From assembly GCA_965219925.1 (NCBI GenBank), contig OZ244795.1, positions 3,224,001-3,288,000 of the forward strand: a DNA stretch of 64,000 nt, in the 5' to 3' direction. The stretch comes from Bin87 sp965219925. GTDB lineage: Bacteria > Chloroflexota > Dehalococcoidia > Lucifugimonadales > UBA3495. Of this stretch, positions 55,335 to 64,000 are shown one piece after another (position 1 is the first letter of the stretch; the number at the start of each line of letters is the position of its first letter). Under the pieces are notes generated by a model that saw only the letters and a list, made by a program, of their open reading frames with translations, made no database searches and was not told the DNA's origin. The translations under genes were made by a program, and so were the position numbers.

Positions 55335-56616
55335 TTGCCTCACGTGCGGCGGGATCGGGTGGTTAACCCGTCGCCTGCCGGTAGAACACCCCGATTTTGG
55401 TCGGGCATTCCCCTGCGATTGCCAGTTTTCGGACGCCGACCAATCCTCCCGGCTCACAGCCCTGGCGCGATTCAGTAACCTGGGTGCGCTGCGCCACTGC
55501 ACCCTGGAAGCGGCGAATCCCCAGGGACCGGAAAATTCCCCGGGGACTCAGCAAGCCTATGCCGGTGCGCTGTCGGCGGCAACCCGGTTTGCTGAAAATC
55601 CCGCTGGGTGGATCACCTTCGCCGGTCCCAGCGCCAGCGGCAAAACCTACCTGGCCGCTGCCATTGCCAACCGCCAAATCGAGCTGGGAAACGTGGCGTA
55701 TTTCATCACCGCCGCCGATTTGCTCGACTATTTGCGGAGCCAGTTCGACGACGACGATGAATCCAACTTCGTCGACCGCTTTGAGTTAATCCGCAATGTG
55801 GACTTGCTGGTACTGGACGATCTGCCCACCCAGGCTCCGACGACCTGGGGCCAGGAACGTCTATTCCAGTTGCTCGCTTATCGGCACTCAGCGCGGTTGC
55901 CCACGGTCGTAACTTTGCGAGGCGACCCGGCTCGCCTTGACGAATTCTTGCGGACTCGCCTCGATTCCCCGGACGGATTCGCCGAGATTCATGCGCTGGG
56001 ACGCATCGGGGGCGGCAGCCGGGTGTTGGGCGCCATCCCGCCGGAAATGCTGCGCCGCATGACCTTCGACAACTTCGACCCTCGTGGAAACAGTCAACTA
56101 ACACCCGATCAGATCCGGAGCCTCACCTACACCAAAAACGTCGTCGATCATTGGTCGGTGGACCCCCACGCCTGGTTGTTCCTCGTCGGTCCCATCGGGG
56201 TCGGAAAAACCCATCTTGCCGTAGCCGCCGCCGCCGAACGAGAGCGCCGGGGCGACGAAATATTTTTCGCCACCGTTCCGGATCTGCTGGATTACCTGCG
56301 AGCAACCTTCGCGCCTGACAGTAACGTCGCCTATGACGACTTGCTCGACCGGATAAAAACGGTGGACCTGCTGGTGCTTGATGACATGGGAGCCGAGCGG
56401 AGCACGCCTTTCGCCGAAGACAAACTATTTCAGATCATCAACTATCGATACGAAAGTCGCCTTGCCACCATAATAACTTCGTCCCACGTCCACGACGACA
56501 TCGCAGCCTTCCGACCCCGCATCGCTTCACGCCTGAGCGATCGTTCCGTCGTCATGGAATTGCCAATCGAAGTGCCTGACTACCGCGGCGGCAAACTCCA
56601 GACCGACAGTCAATAA
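55177..56616 (+). CDS. DnaC-like helicase loader with two tandem AAA+ ATPase modules
   Basis: 479 residues. Cysteines CLTCGGIGW and FPCDC near 50-85 form a zinc-like site. Module 1 (~140-290) has Walker A GPSASGKT and Walker B LLVLDDLP. Module 2 (~320-479) has GPIGVGKT and LLVLDDMGAERSTPFAEDKL. DnaC/DnaI loaders normally carry one AAA+ module. ATG 55177 lies inside the DnaD-like gene; ATG 55201, 55207 or 55258 are later options with less overlap. Predicted role: loading DnaB. Confidence 0.85.
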   Translation: MANSDNHTMSMESLDSILRRIAAPGTSMPTDGDSELFPGKPRKDEESSKATNSCLTCGGIGWLTRRLPVEHPDFGRAFPCDCQFSDADQSSRLTALARFSNLGALRHCTLEAANPQGPENSPGTQQAYAGALSAATRFAENPAGWITFAGPSASGKTYLAAAIANRQIELGNVAYFITAADLLDYLRSQFDDDDESNFVDRFELIRNVDLLVLDDLPTQAPTTWGQERLFQLLAYRHSARLPTVVTLRGDPARLDEFLRTRLDSPDGFAEIHALGRIGGGSRVLGAIPPEMLRRMTFDNFDPRGNSQLTPDQIRSLTYTKNVVDHWSVDPHAWLFLVGPIGVGKTHLAVAAAAERERRGDEIFFATVPDLLDYLRATFAPDSNVAYDDLLDRIKTVDLLVLDDMGAERSTPFAEDKLFQIINYRYESRLATIITSSHVHDDIAAFRPRIASRLSDRSVVMELPIEVPDYRGGKLQTDSQ

Positions 56617-56689
56617 CATGATTGATAAATTCAGAACCTACGTCATGGAATCTCCCCACCTCCCGCATTTGGAGTCATAGCAAACAATT

Positions 56690-57715
56690 ATGACAACACA
56701 ACCCGCCGACTCAGAATCGATGCAGTTTCCCAGCTGGCACGCCGCACAAGAATACTTTTACGCCAACGGCATGACCGACGGCCTGCCCGTTGTGCCGCCC
56801 ACCCCGGAAAGAGTCCAGGAAATGCTGGATTTCGCCGGCGTCGAATCAAACCACTCCCTCGGCACCGAGGTCATACGTCAAAAACGGTTCACCGCCGGCA
56901 AGGCTGCGGTAAACGCCGTCATGTCAGGTTGCCAGCCCGAACACTTTCCGATTGTATTGGCATCCATATCGGCTATCTCGGAACGCACATTCAACCTCCA
57001 TGCCAGCAGCACCACAACCAACGGAGCAACCGTTCTCACGGTAGTGAGCGGACCCTACGCTGAGGCCATCGGCATGAATGCCGGCGTGGCCATGATGGGC
57101 AACGGCAACCGGGCCAACGCATCCATCGGTCGTGCGGTCAACCTGTTCAAAGCCAATTTCTACGGTTCGGTCCCTATCGTGATGGACAACAGCACCTTCG
57201 GCCACCCCGGAAAGATCGGTTTCTGTTTCCCCGAGAATCTGGCGGTGAGTCCCTGGCAGTCATTGGCCGCCGAAAAGGGCTACGGTGACGATGCCACCAT
57301 AGTCACAGCGTACGCCACCTTAGCCCCGTTGCAGGTTACCCTCCACGGAGATCGCGACCCGGCAGATTTCCTCACCACCGTCGCCCATGCCATGCTGGCC
57401 TTCGGCCCTAATTCAACAGAAGTCATCTGCGTCATCAGCCCCGAGTCGATGCTGCATATCGACGAGGCAGGATGGTCCCGGCAACAGGTGGCCGAGTTCC
57501 TGCACCAAAATACTCACCTGACGGCCGCAGAGTGGCTGCGCTGGAGGCGGTTGGAAAACGCCGCTGACCCCGCGCAATTGATCCCCGTGGTCGCCGACGC
57601 TGACCGAATCACAGTCCTGCCCGGCGGTGGCATGGCCGGCGCATTCATCAGCCTGATCAACACTTGGGGCAGCAGCCGTTCCGTTTCGCGCCAGGTAACT
57701 GTGACCAATCATTAG
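56690..57715 (+). CDS. UGSC-associated large partner protein, copy 2
   Basis: 341 residues from ATG 56690 (weak ribosome site). Paralogue of the 357-residue protein at 9752-10825: GMTDGLPVVPPTPERVQEML, AVNAVMSGCQPEHFPIV (conserved Cys), NGNRANASIGRAVNLF, and GFCFPEN...SPW. No signal peptide. It precedes the UGSC selenoprotein by 112 bp on the same strand, whereas copy 1 follows its selenoprotein. Function unknown. Confidence 0.8.
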   Translation: MTTQPADSESMQFPSWHAAQEYFYANGMTDGLPVVPPTPERVQEMLDFAGVESNHSLGTEVIRQKRFTAGKAAVNAVMSGCQPEHFPIVLASISAISERTFNLHASSTTTNGATVLTVVSGPYAEAIGMNAGVAMMGNGNRANASIGRAVNLFKANFYGSVPIVMDNSTFGHPGKIGFCFPENLAVSPWQSLAAEKGYGDDATIVTAYATLAPLQVTLHGDRDPADFLTTVAHAMLAFGPNSTEVICVISPESMLHIDEAGWSRQQVAEFLHQNTHLTAAEWLRWRRLENAADPAQLIPVVADADRITVLPGGGMAGAFISLINTWGSSRSVSRQVTVTNH

Positions 57716-57827
57716 GAACACAATCATACCAGGCTGATCTGAATCTCGTGCCAGCAACGTATCTGACCCCACCGAACCGCCTAGAAGTTGGACCCCCTAT
57801 TGACACGACGAAAATGGAGCACGCGCC

Positions 57828-58370
57828 ATGACGACACAAAGTAATCCAATCACGGTACTGGATCCCAGAGACGACCTTGCAACCGGCCCGGCGCGGTTGG
57901 CGCAGCGACCGGCGACGCTGGACGGCAAGGTCATCGGCTTGTTCGCCAACAACAAACCGCATTCCGAGGAATTGTTGCGACGCATCGCCGCCATCCTTGG
58001 CGAGCGGTATGACATCGCCGGCACGGTAGAGTTCAACAAGGGCGGTTGGCAATGGCCGGCCCGCATCGAAGATCTCCAGCGCACGGCGTCCAGCATTGAT
58101 GTGGCAATACACGCCACCGCAGAATGAGGGTCCTGCACCGCGTGCAGTGTGCACGACGCAATCGAAACCGAACTGCTGGGTATCCCCTCCACTGTACTTA
58201 CCACCAAACCGTTCGTCAGCCAGGCTCACGCCATGTCCCGAATGCGCGGCGACCCGGATTACGGGCTGGCGATTATAGATCACCCAATCGTAACCCTGAA
58301 TGATGCCGAGTTGTCGGAGCGCGCCGCCGTTGCCGCGCCGCAGGTGATCGCCTGCTTGGTCGACCGTTAG
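57828..58370 (+). CDS. UGSC family selenoprotein, copy 2 (in-frame TGA read as Sec100)
   Basis: 180 residues if TGA 58125-58127 is read as selenocysteine: ...AIHATAE-U-GSCTACSVHDAIETELLG. ATG 57828 follows GGAG at 8 nt. Residues 1-99 carry ITVLDPRDD and GKVIGLFANNKPHSEELLRR, matching copy 1 (GKTIGLLENRKYHSDNFL). After the TGA, 80 codons run to TAG 58370 and align with copy 1 through UGSCTA and the following HD. An additional Cys two residues after UGSC-TA is absent in copy 1 (Trp). Followed by a strong terminator, so it ends the transcription unit with its partner. Confidence 0.88.
58125..58155 (+). promoter_or_regulatory. Putative bacterial SECIS hairpin after Sec UGA, copy 2
   Basis: The UGA is followed by 13 nt and then CGTGCA-GTG-TGCACG (58141-58155), a perfect 6-bp stem. 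Position is identical to copy 1 while the stem bases differ, as expected of a selected structure. Confidence 0.7.
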
Positions 58371-58398
58371 ATTCGAAAACCGGCGGATGCCCTGAAAC

Positions 58399-58442
58399 GG
58401 GGCCGACCCGCACGGCGTTGCAGATCGGCCCCTTTGTTGTTT
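58399..58442 (+). terminator. Rho-independent terminator after the UGSC gene
   Basis: GGGGCCGA pairs perfectly with TCGGCCCC over an 18-nt loop, then TTTGTTGTTT. It lies 28 bp after the selenoprotein stop. Confidence 0.85.
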
Positions 58443-58478
58443 CGCAGCGCACTTGCGGCGCAATTGTGAGGTAACCGG

Positions 58479-59513
58479 TTACATGGGTAGTGCAACCGAC
58501 TCCCTGGATTGGGCGCTCACCGTTACCGCTTCGGTAAACTCCATGTAGTGCACGCCTATGTTGAACGGCGTCCGCATCACCGGCGACCCATCGCGCACCG
58601 AAGCGATGAACTCCTGCTCCACCGACCAGGAGTATCGTTGTTCCGGAGGATTGGCGATTTCCTGCAATTCGGAATCTCCCCGCCTGCCGCCGAAAACGCG
58701 CCATTGGTTGTCCACGTAGATCGTACCGTCGGTGCCGTACAAACTGATGGAATTGCCGGGCGACAGCCCAGCGCACGCGCTGAACCGCAGGTGGGCGTTG
58801 GCCCCGTTCGCCAGCCTGGCCAGAATGTCCACCGTGTCGGGAATGGTCACAGAGCGCCAGTTGCCATCATCGTCTTTTCGATGGGGAACCGTGATCTTGG
58901 TCATCGCCATAACATCGGTTGCTCGCCCCACCCACCGGATCATCGCTTCGTACCAGATGCCCATATTCAGGATATTGAACCCGCTCAAGTCCCGGTCCTG
59001 GCGCCAGTGCATCGAGGCTTCCGGGTCTGCAAATCCCGACAGCGACTGCACGTCCACGGACACCAGATCGCCCAGGAACCCCTCGGATATCAACCTGATC
59101 AGCACATCATCGATACCGAATGTCATCGGAGAAGGCACTATCTGGGCAACCAGCCCGGGGATGGATTGGGAAAAAGACAACATCTCGTGTGCCTCTCCCG
59201 CGCTCATCGCCATGCGAGCTTCACAAAGGACGTGCTTCCCAGCAGCCAGCGACGCCAAAGTCAGCGTTCGGTGCATGTATGGCCACGTACCGATACAGAT
59301 TGCATCCAGGCTTTCGTCTTCGAGCAGTTCCTCCCAATCGTCGTACACTGTCGGGATATTGAACGCGTCGGCGACGCGTTGGCCCGACTCCCGGCTGCGG
59401 TTGGCGACCGCGCCTATTTCAACACCGGGAACGGAGTGGAAACCGGGAATGTGCCTGTCGCGGGTATTGCGTCCGGCTCCAATCAAGCCGACTCGGACGG
59501 ATTCGATGGCCAA
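58479..59513 (-). CDS. Gfo/Idh/MocA family oxidoreductase
   Basis: 344 residues from TTG 59513, which GGAGG precedes by 7 nt and which lets the Rossmann strand VRVGLIGAGRNTRDRHIPGF open the protein. The hallmark EKP after the cofactor domain reads EAR here (VLCEARMAMSAGEA), so the usual active-site Lys is missing. The rest follows the family (sugar- or cyclitol-type dehydrogenases). Substrate unknown. Lies convergent to the UGSC module. Confidence 0.88.
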   Translation of the reverse strand: MAIESVRVGLIGAGRNTRDRHIPGFHSVPGVEIGAVANRSRESGQRVADAFNIPTVYDDWEELLEDESLDAICIGTWPYMHRTLTLASLAAGKHVLCEARMAMSAGEAHEMLSFSQSIPGLVAQIVPSPMTFGIDDVLIRLISEGFLGDLVSVDVQSLSGFADPEASMHWRQDRDLSGFNILNMGIWYEAMIRWVGRATDVMAMTKITVPHRKDDDGNWRSVTIPDTVDILARLANGANAHLRFSACAGLSPGNSISLYGTDGTIYVDNQWRVFGGRRGDSELQEIANPPEQRYSWSVEQEFIASVRDGSPVMRTPFNIGVHYMEFTEAVTVSAQSRESVALPM

Positions 59514-59663
59514 GGTGCTACCTCCGGCGCCGGCTAAATTGTCAACCACGGCGCTGCGAAATCGATTATATGGCAACCACCGCAACGGGTCAAAGCACGC
59601 CAACGGGACGATGGTGGCAACGCCGGCGGTTAGGGCACTGACCTCGTGCTGGACAATACGGCC

Positions 59664-59951
59664 TTACGGCTGGCGTTCCTCTTCCGTGTCCCCGGAGTTG
59701 CGGTTGCGAATGCGGTCCACGATCCCCCAGACCAGCGTGGCTAGCTCGCTGCCCATACTCACCAGACCCGAAATCCGGTGCGCCGTTCCCAACATCATCT
59801 CCGAGGCCGCCATGAAGTTCTGCGTCCCGCGACGCAGCGCCGGATAGGTTTTCAAAAGGACGATCATTGAAACCAGCGCAGCCAGCGCCACCGACACCGC
59901 CATCACAATGATGGCAATGTCTCTGATCAATTGAACCAACTCATAGTTCAT
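59664..59951 (-). CDS. Small membrane protein, function unknown
   Basis: 95 residues from ATG 59951. One N-terminal transmembrane helix (IAIIVMAVSVALAALVSMIVL), then a basic loop and an amphipathic helix, ending acidic. It starts 5 bp after the large DUF2298 gene on the same strand, so it is probably cotranscribed and might be an accessory to it. Confidence 0.65.
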   Translation of the reverse strand: MNYELVQLIRDIAIIVMAVSVALAALVSMIVLLKTYPALRRGTQNFMAASEMMLGTAHRISGLVSMGSELATLVWGIVDRIRNRNSGDTEEERQP

Positions 59952-59956
59952 AAAGC

Positions 59957-62900
59957 CTACCGGTCCGCCACTTTGTATATCAGGGTCCCTTTATTTTCGA
60001 ATACTAGGTTTATTTCGCCCCTGGAGGCCATCCGTTCAAATTTATCGATCCCGTCAGGATCATAATAGATACGTTCCAAATCGCCCACAACAATATACGC
60101 CACGGCATATTGTTCCAGCAATCCGAGTACCACCGGCCCGTGGACGCTGTTGTACATTGTTTCCACATCCCAAGCCCGCTCCCGCACCGCATCCCAATCG
60201 TTGCGCTGCTGAACCTGGTGCCACGGCCATCCCAACACCGTTGGCAAGCCCGTGTACACCGAGAACCTCCCGTTCCAGCGGTACTGATCTCCGTGGGCTT
60301 CCAACACCACCGGAGTGCCGGCCACGTTGTCCTGCATCCACCGGATGGCTTCTGCATCCCAACCCAACTCAATCGGAACCTCCCGTTCCCAGTGAACCGC
60401 GGCTGTCATCCAGGCTGCCCCGTCCAGCGTGTATGGCGTGTCTCCAAACCGGTCGTCGAGCCTCACCGGGGTCGCCAACACGGGATAAACCAACACCCCA
60501 GTCGCTACCAGCGCCACCAGACCAGCTCCGGCGATTCTCGAACCCCTCCGGGCTGCCACGGCATATCCCCCGGTGGTTTGCCACCATCTCCAAAACCCGT
60601 AACCGGCTACGATGGAGAACAACAGCCAGGCAACCAGATAATACTTGAACACGGTGTTCATCCGCGCGATGTCACCCTCGACCCTGACCAGTTCAACTCC
60701 GATGCCTACCGCCAACGCCAGGGCCAGCATCGCTAGCGCCATCGTGTCAGGCCGCCGATTTACGGCATCCCGCGAGGCAATTCTATCCACTAGCGCCCAG
60801 GCCGTCAGGGAAACCAATACCATGAGAAAGCCAGCCGTAACGTAACCGGCCGCCCACAGATAGATCGCTAGGATCATGCCCAGGGCCACGCCCGCCAGCG
60901 TCCATTGCCGTTGCGCCGATAACCCGGATCGGGTTCGTACGGCCGCCACCAGCGGCGCCCACGCCGCCGGCAATGTAACCGCGAGCAAACCCAGCGCTCC
61001 GAGCAACAGCAACCCGTGAATCAACAGATAGTTTGTGATCGGCGTGCGCCATCGCGTTGGTTCAATCCCCGTTCCAAACGTTTCCGTCGACGCATGAAAC
61101 GGCCAAAACGCGGCATAACTGACCAGCAACGCCACCATCGCCAGACCACTACCGGCTAGCAGCCTCGCCTTGATGGAGCCGGGCGACATCCAGGCGGCGG
61201 CGGCGCACACTCCCATCATCAACAGCGCGTAGGCCGGGTACTCCCACGAGTTGATCGCCCACAGGCTCCCCACCGCCAGCCCGAATATTACAGCGACAAT
61301 CCACGGCCAATAGCCGCGCCACACCCGGCGCGTTGCCAGCCCAAGTAACAAACTCAGCCCCAACGCCAGCGCCAATACGGCAAAGGGCATCGTCATCATG
61401 TGAGCATGCAGGTCCGCAAACAGAAACGTGAAAAACGGGAACTCGGTGATGTGAAACCCGGATTCCACCCAGTCACGTCGTTCGATCCACGGGGTCAATT
61501 TCGATGGCTCAAATTCGTCAAGAACCGGGATCGACCTGCTGCTGCGCCAAAAATCGAAATTGGACAGGGCCGCCGCCCCACCCTGAAGCCTGGCCTGCGC
61601 TAACCGAATCAGCTGCACGGCGCCGTCCAGATTGCCCGCGATTGTCGCCATAGCGGCAGCAGCGCACCCGGCCAGCGCGGCCCCACCGGGAATCCAGATC
61701 CACCGGCGCCTCCTGCCCGAACGATCCGTTTGGGATCGGTTCGCATCCGGCCGGCCGCGGGCAGATGCAATCAGGTTGTACACCAGGGAACCAACCCCGG
61801 TAGTCGTCAGCGCGAACAGCAGCGGGACGGCCAGGTTGAACGCCGTAGCCGGCGGTATGCCCGTCAACCTAACCGGCGCCGAAAGAATGAAATAGCCCCA
61901 ATAGTAATAATTGAGATAACCACCCGCGAACCACGGATCGTAGGGCGGCAGAACCACGGACTGCGTTACCGCCGTAAAGTACGCCAACTCCATGGGTTTC
62001 TCGCCGCCCCGCCACGGATGCCACAAATCCGGATTGGCGGCGCGAATCATCAGGAACCCGATGTAAGCCAGCAGGAACAGCGCTTCCGACGTAACGACCA
62101 ATCGCCAGTTCTGCCGGACCCAGTCCAACATCGGTTGCCACTGCCGCCACAACACCAGCGCTGATGGGATGGCCGCAATGCACAACGCCAACCAAACCGT
62201 TCCCGCTGAGTACCGCAATACCCCGAGGCTCACCAACGTCCAGGCGACCCACGCCACGAGAAGCAGCCCAAGGACCCTGGCGAACAAAATCCCCCGGTCC
62301 GGCAATGGTCGCATCAGCCACCAGGTGAACGGAAAAGCCGCCAAGCAGATCAGCTCAACGACCAACAACCATGCCAAACCCGGCACTCTCGCCGGCCATC
62401 CCTCACGGTCGAATACTTCCGACCATCCCCCGCTGGTTCGCTGGATTTGAACAGCTTCTTCGGACAACATCAGCGGCGCGGCGCTATCGGTATCCAAAAC
62501 CCCGGATTCGATCACTTCTAAAATCGCCGTATTCGATAACCGGCCCACGTTCCGGAAAATCAGGGTCTGAGGATGGTCATATCCAACAACGTTTTCGTCG
62601 GCGTATCCGAGATTCAGGTACAGCCCGCCCGGCTGTCTCCCGTCCGCATTGGAAGAGGATTGCCGGGGAGCCGGCAGCCCGGCCCGGTCGTACGGATCAT
62701 CCCGCAGCGATACTCTCGCGATCCTGGGGAAAGACACAAACTCCTGCTCCAATCGATAACCCAGGTCGCCGGCGAACAGCCGCTGATAGAAAGCGGCGCT
62801 TTGCGGGTACCGGTCGGGCAACCGTGCAATTGAGCCAAACGCCCGGTTGGAATAGAAGATCAGGTAGTCGGCGGCAGACAGACGCTGGGCAAGTTCAGGG

Positions 62901-64000
62901 ATTTTTGCCGGGTCACTGTCGGGATGGTAAGCGGGAAACGTCCACACGTTGTACCGACCCAAATCCGGAATACGCTCGTCCCAGAACGACCCGCCGTTGA
63001 CGATGGAAGAGCCCGGCGTTACGTTGGCGTTAATCCACTCAGATGCGGCCACCGCGGTGTGCGGGCGGGAATAGATCCCGGCGAAGGCAACCGCATAAAG
63101 CGCCGCGCCCGCCAGCAATGCAACCAACAGCGCGATGATCCCAGGAAAGGCCCACCGTTCAATTACCCGGCCCAATCCGGTCGGCCGCGCTGGAAAATTG
63201 GCCGGCCCCGATGCGGCCCGCGCCGCCCCGGCGACCGGCGGCGTAGCGTGCCATTCTTCCGAAAACGGAGCATCTCCCACCAGGGGATCGTCAAACAGGA
63301 TGTCATCGCCCACCGTGGGCGGCGTAGCGTGCCATTCTTCCGAAAATGGCGCGTCGCCAGGCGGTTCAGCCGGGCCCCTGAACCCTGATTTCCGGAGACT
63401 CCATGCCCAGCATACCCCCACGGTAAACATCCGTGCCGTCATCAGCAGATAGAATGGCACCAGCGGAAACACGTAGCGAAGGAATTTCACCTCGAACAGT
63501 TCCAGGAATACGAATGCGGGCACCGCCCAGGCTAACAGCAGCAGGTCTGCCCGCCGCGCCGGACTCCCCCGCCACACCAGCCAGGCCGTAAACGGCGCCG
63601 CCAGCCAAACGAAGGCCCCCAGCGGCAATCCAACACCCCAAACCGCCACCTGCCGGATTTGGTACCAGAATGCCTCCGCGCCGATGTATTGCCGGGCGAA
63701 TGGGAATATCCATGCATCCCTGGCCATTGCCGTTTGCTGTTTGATGTCGCCGGCGAACGTGCTCAAATCCAGCAGGGCGTATGGTGTTGTGATGAAAAAA
63801 ACCACCAAAGCCGCTGCCGCACTGAGCAACATCATCGGGATTACGCGAACCGACGACATGAACGTCAAATCCGACCATCGCTCCCCGGCTCGGTCTTTTG
63901 CCACCCACAAAAAGGACAACGCCAGCGGCGCCAGTATGGGAGCCACCGATATTTTCGGCGCCATCGCCAGACCCACCAGCGCCCCCAACAGCAGCGCATC
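59957..64000 (-). CDS. DUF2298/glycosyltransferase-39-like giant membrane protein, N-terminus outside window
   Basis: At least 1347 residues; the frame is open to the window edge with the N-terminus missing. The visible N-terminal part is a GT-C/PMT-like multispan membrane domain (ARQYIGAEAFWYQIRQVAVW). The C-terminal half, after ~residue 640, is the DUF2298 'YYY' domain: GGYLNYYYWGYFILSAPVRL and later WNGRFSVYTGLPTVLGWPWH. More than a dozen hydrophobic segments suggest a membrane-bound lipid-linked sugar transferase or polymer enzyme. An imperfectly repeated segment (GDAPFSEEWHATPP) lies near 63240-63350. Confidence 0.88.
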   Translation of the reverse strand, partial: DALLLGALVGLAMAPKISVAPILAPLALSFLWVAKDRAGERWSDLTFMSSVRVIPMMLLSAAAALVVFFITTPYALLDLSTFAGDIKQQTAMARDAWIFPFARQYIGAEAFWYQIRQVAVWGVGLPLGAFVWLAAPFTAWLVWRGSPARRADLLLLAWAVPAFVFLELFEVKFLRYVFPLVPFYLLMTARMFTVGVCWAWSLRKSGFRGPAEPPGDAPFSEEWHATPPTVGDDILFDDPLVGDAPFSEEWHATPPVAGAARAASGPANFPARPTGLGRVIERWAFPGIIALLVALLAGAALYAVAFAGIYSRPHTAVAASEWINANVTPGSSIVNGGSFWDERIPDLGRYNVWTFPAYHPDSDPAKIPELAQRLSAADYLIFYSNRAFGSIARLPDRYPQSAAFYQRLFAGDLGYRLEQEFVSFPRIARVSLRDDPYDRAGLPAPRQSSSNADGRQPGGLYLNLGYADENVVGYDHPQTLIFRNVGRLSNTAILEVIESGVLDTDSAAPLMLSEEAVQIQRTSGGWSEVFDREGWPARVPGLAWLLVVELICLAAFPFTWWLMRPLPDRGILFARVLGLLLVAWVAWTLVSLGVLRYSAGTVWLALCIAAIPSALVLWRQWQPMLDWVRQNWRLVVTSEALFLLAYIGFLMIRAANPDLWHPWRGGEKPMELAYFTAVTQSVVLPPYDPWFAGGYLNYYYWGYFILSAPVRLTGIPPATAFNLAVPLLFALTTTGVGSLVYNLIASARGRPDANRSQTDRSGRRRRWIWIPGGAALAGCAAAAMATIAGNLDGAVQLIRLAQARLQGGAAALSNFDFWRSSRSIPVLDEFEPSKLTPWIERRDWVESGFHITEFPFFTFLFADLHAHMMTMPFAVLALALGLSLLLGLATRRVWRGYWPWIVAVIFGLAVGSLWAINSWEYPAYALLMMGVCAAAAWMSPGSIKARLLAGSGLAMVALLVSYAAFWPFHASTETFGTGIEPTRWRTPITNYLLIHGLLLLGALGLLAVTLPAAWAPLVAAVRTRSGLSAQRQWTLAGVALGMILAIYLWAAGYVTAGFLMVLVSLTAWALVDRIASRDAVNRRPDTMALAMLALALAVGIGVELVRVEGDIARMNTVFKYYLVAWLLFSIVAGYGFWRWWQTTGGYAVAARRGSRIAGAGLVALVATGVLVYPVLATPVRLDDRFGDTPYTLDGAAWMTAAVHWEREVPIELGWDAEAIRWMQDNVAGTPVVLEAHGDQYRWNGRFSVYTGLPTVLGWPWHQVQQRNDWDAVRERAWDVETMYNSVHGPVVLGLLEQYAVAYIVVGDLERIYYDPDGIDKFERMASRGEINLVFENKGTLIYKVADR

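Noticed and set aside
56629..56691. 20-codon frame before the UGSC partner gene
   Set aside because: Too short, no ribosome site and no repeat of it before copy 1.

Overview
The window is a stretch of a GC-rich bacterial chromosome with intact housekeeping genes and many accessory catabolic genes. Gene content (ClpC with a doubled N domain, a bL9-DnaB-DnaD-like-DnaC-like primosome cluster, a DUF2298 membrane protein, amidohydrolases, a CaiB/BaiF CoA-transferase, UGSC selenoproteins, dispersed REP palindromes) suggests a Chloroflexota member of the Dehalococcoidia/SAR202 kind. That placement is inference from gene content; no 16S or 23S rRNA gene is present.

Layout. 1-4266: two secreted Ig-like/FN3-like surface proteins on the minus strand. 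The second is cut by a foldback element made of two identical, inverted 154-bp MITE copies. 4267-5287: REP-rich spacer. 5288-12591: gamma-carbonic anhydrase, DnaE, a UGSC selenoprotein with its partner, and a GuaB3-like IMP dehydrogenase. 12914-16317: ClpC, a stand-alone 5S rRNA with its own promoter, and tRNA-Lys. 16397-26401: catabolic genes (amidohydrolases, SDR, dienelactone hydrolase, NUDIX, D-aminoacylase family, carboxymuconolactone decarboxylase family) and a small DUF433/DUF5615 toxin-antitoxin islet bracketed by palindromes. 26464-30909: a four-gene, defence-like operon (GHKL ATPase, two unknown proteins, a PP-loop enzyme) whose first gene is frameshifted. 30940-35022: pgi-gnd-zwf, the oxidative pentose phosphate branch. 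35166-50512: alpha/beta hydrolase, heterodimeric ABC exporter, argS, two VOC proteins, peptidase S51-like protein, hisIE, HAD phosphatase, hisF, cyclase, hisS and a CoA-transferase. 50777-58442: tRNA-Asp, tRNA-Arg, tRNA-Pro, TenA, then rplI-dnaB-dnaD-like-dnaC-like and a second UGSC selenoprotein module. 58479-64000: a Gfo/Idh/MocA oxidoreductase and a very large DUF2298/glycosyltransferase-like membrane protein that runs off the window.

The most striking feature is a duplicated two-gene module. Each copy has a ~180-residue UGSC-family protein in which an in-frame TGA is followed by Gly-Ser-Cys, plus a ~345-residue partner. Reading through the TGA extends each protein by about 80 residues that align between the copies. 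In both genes a hairpin starts exactly 13 nt after the TGA, as expected of a bacterial SECIS element. Gene order in the two modules is reversed (UGSC then partner at 11396-9752; partner then UGSC at 56690-58370), which argues that the two proteins work together. No selenocysteine machinery (selA, selB, selC, selD) lies in this window, so it must be elsewhere in the genome if readthrough occurs.

Several genes are damaged or have altered active sites: the MITE-split surface gene, the frameshifted GHKL ATPase, a frameshifted DUF5615 toxin, a class I glutamine amidotransferase lacking its catalytic His, and a cyclase-family protein lacking a metal-binding Asp.
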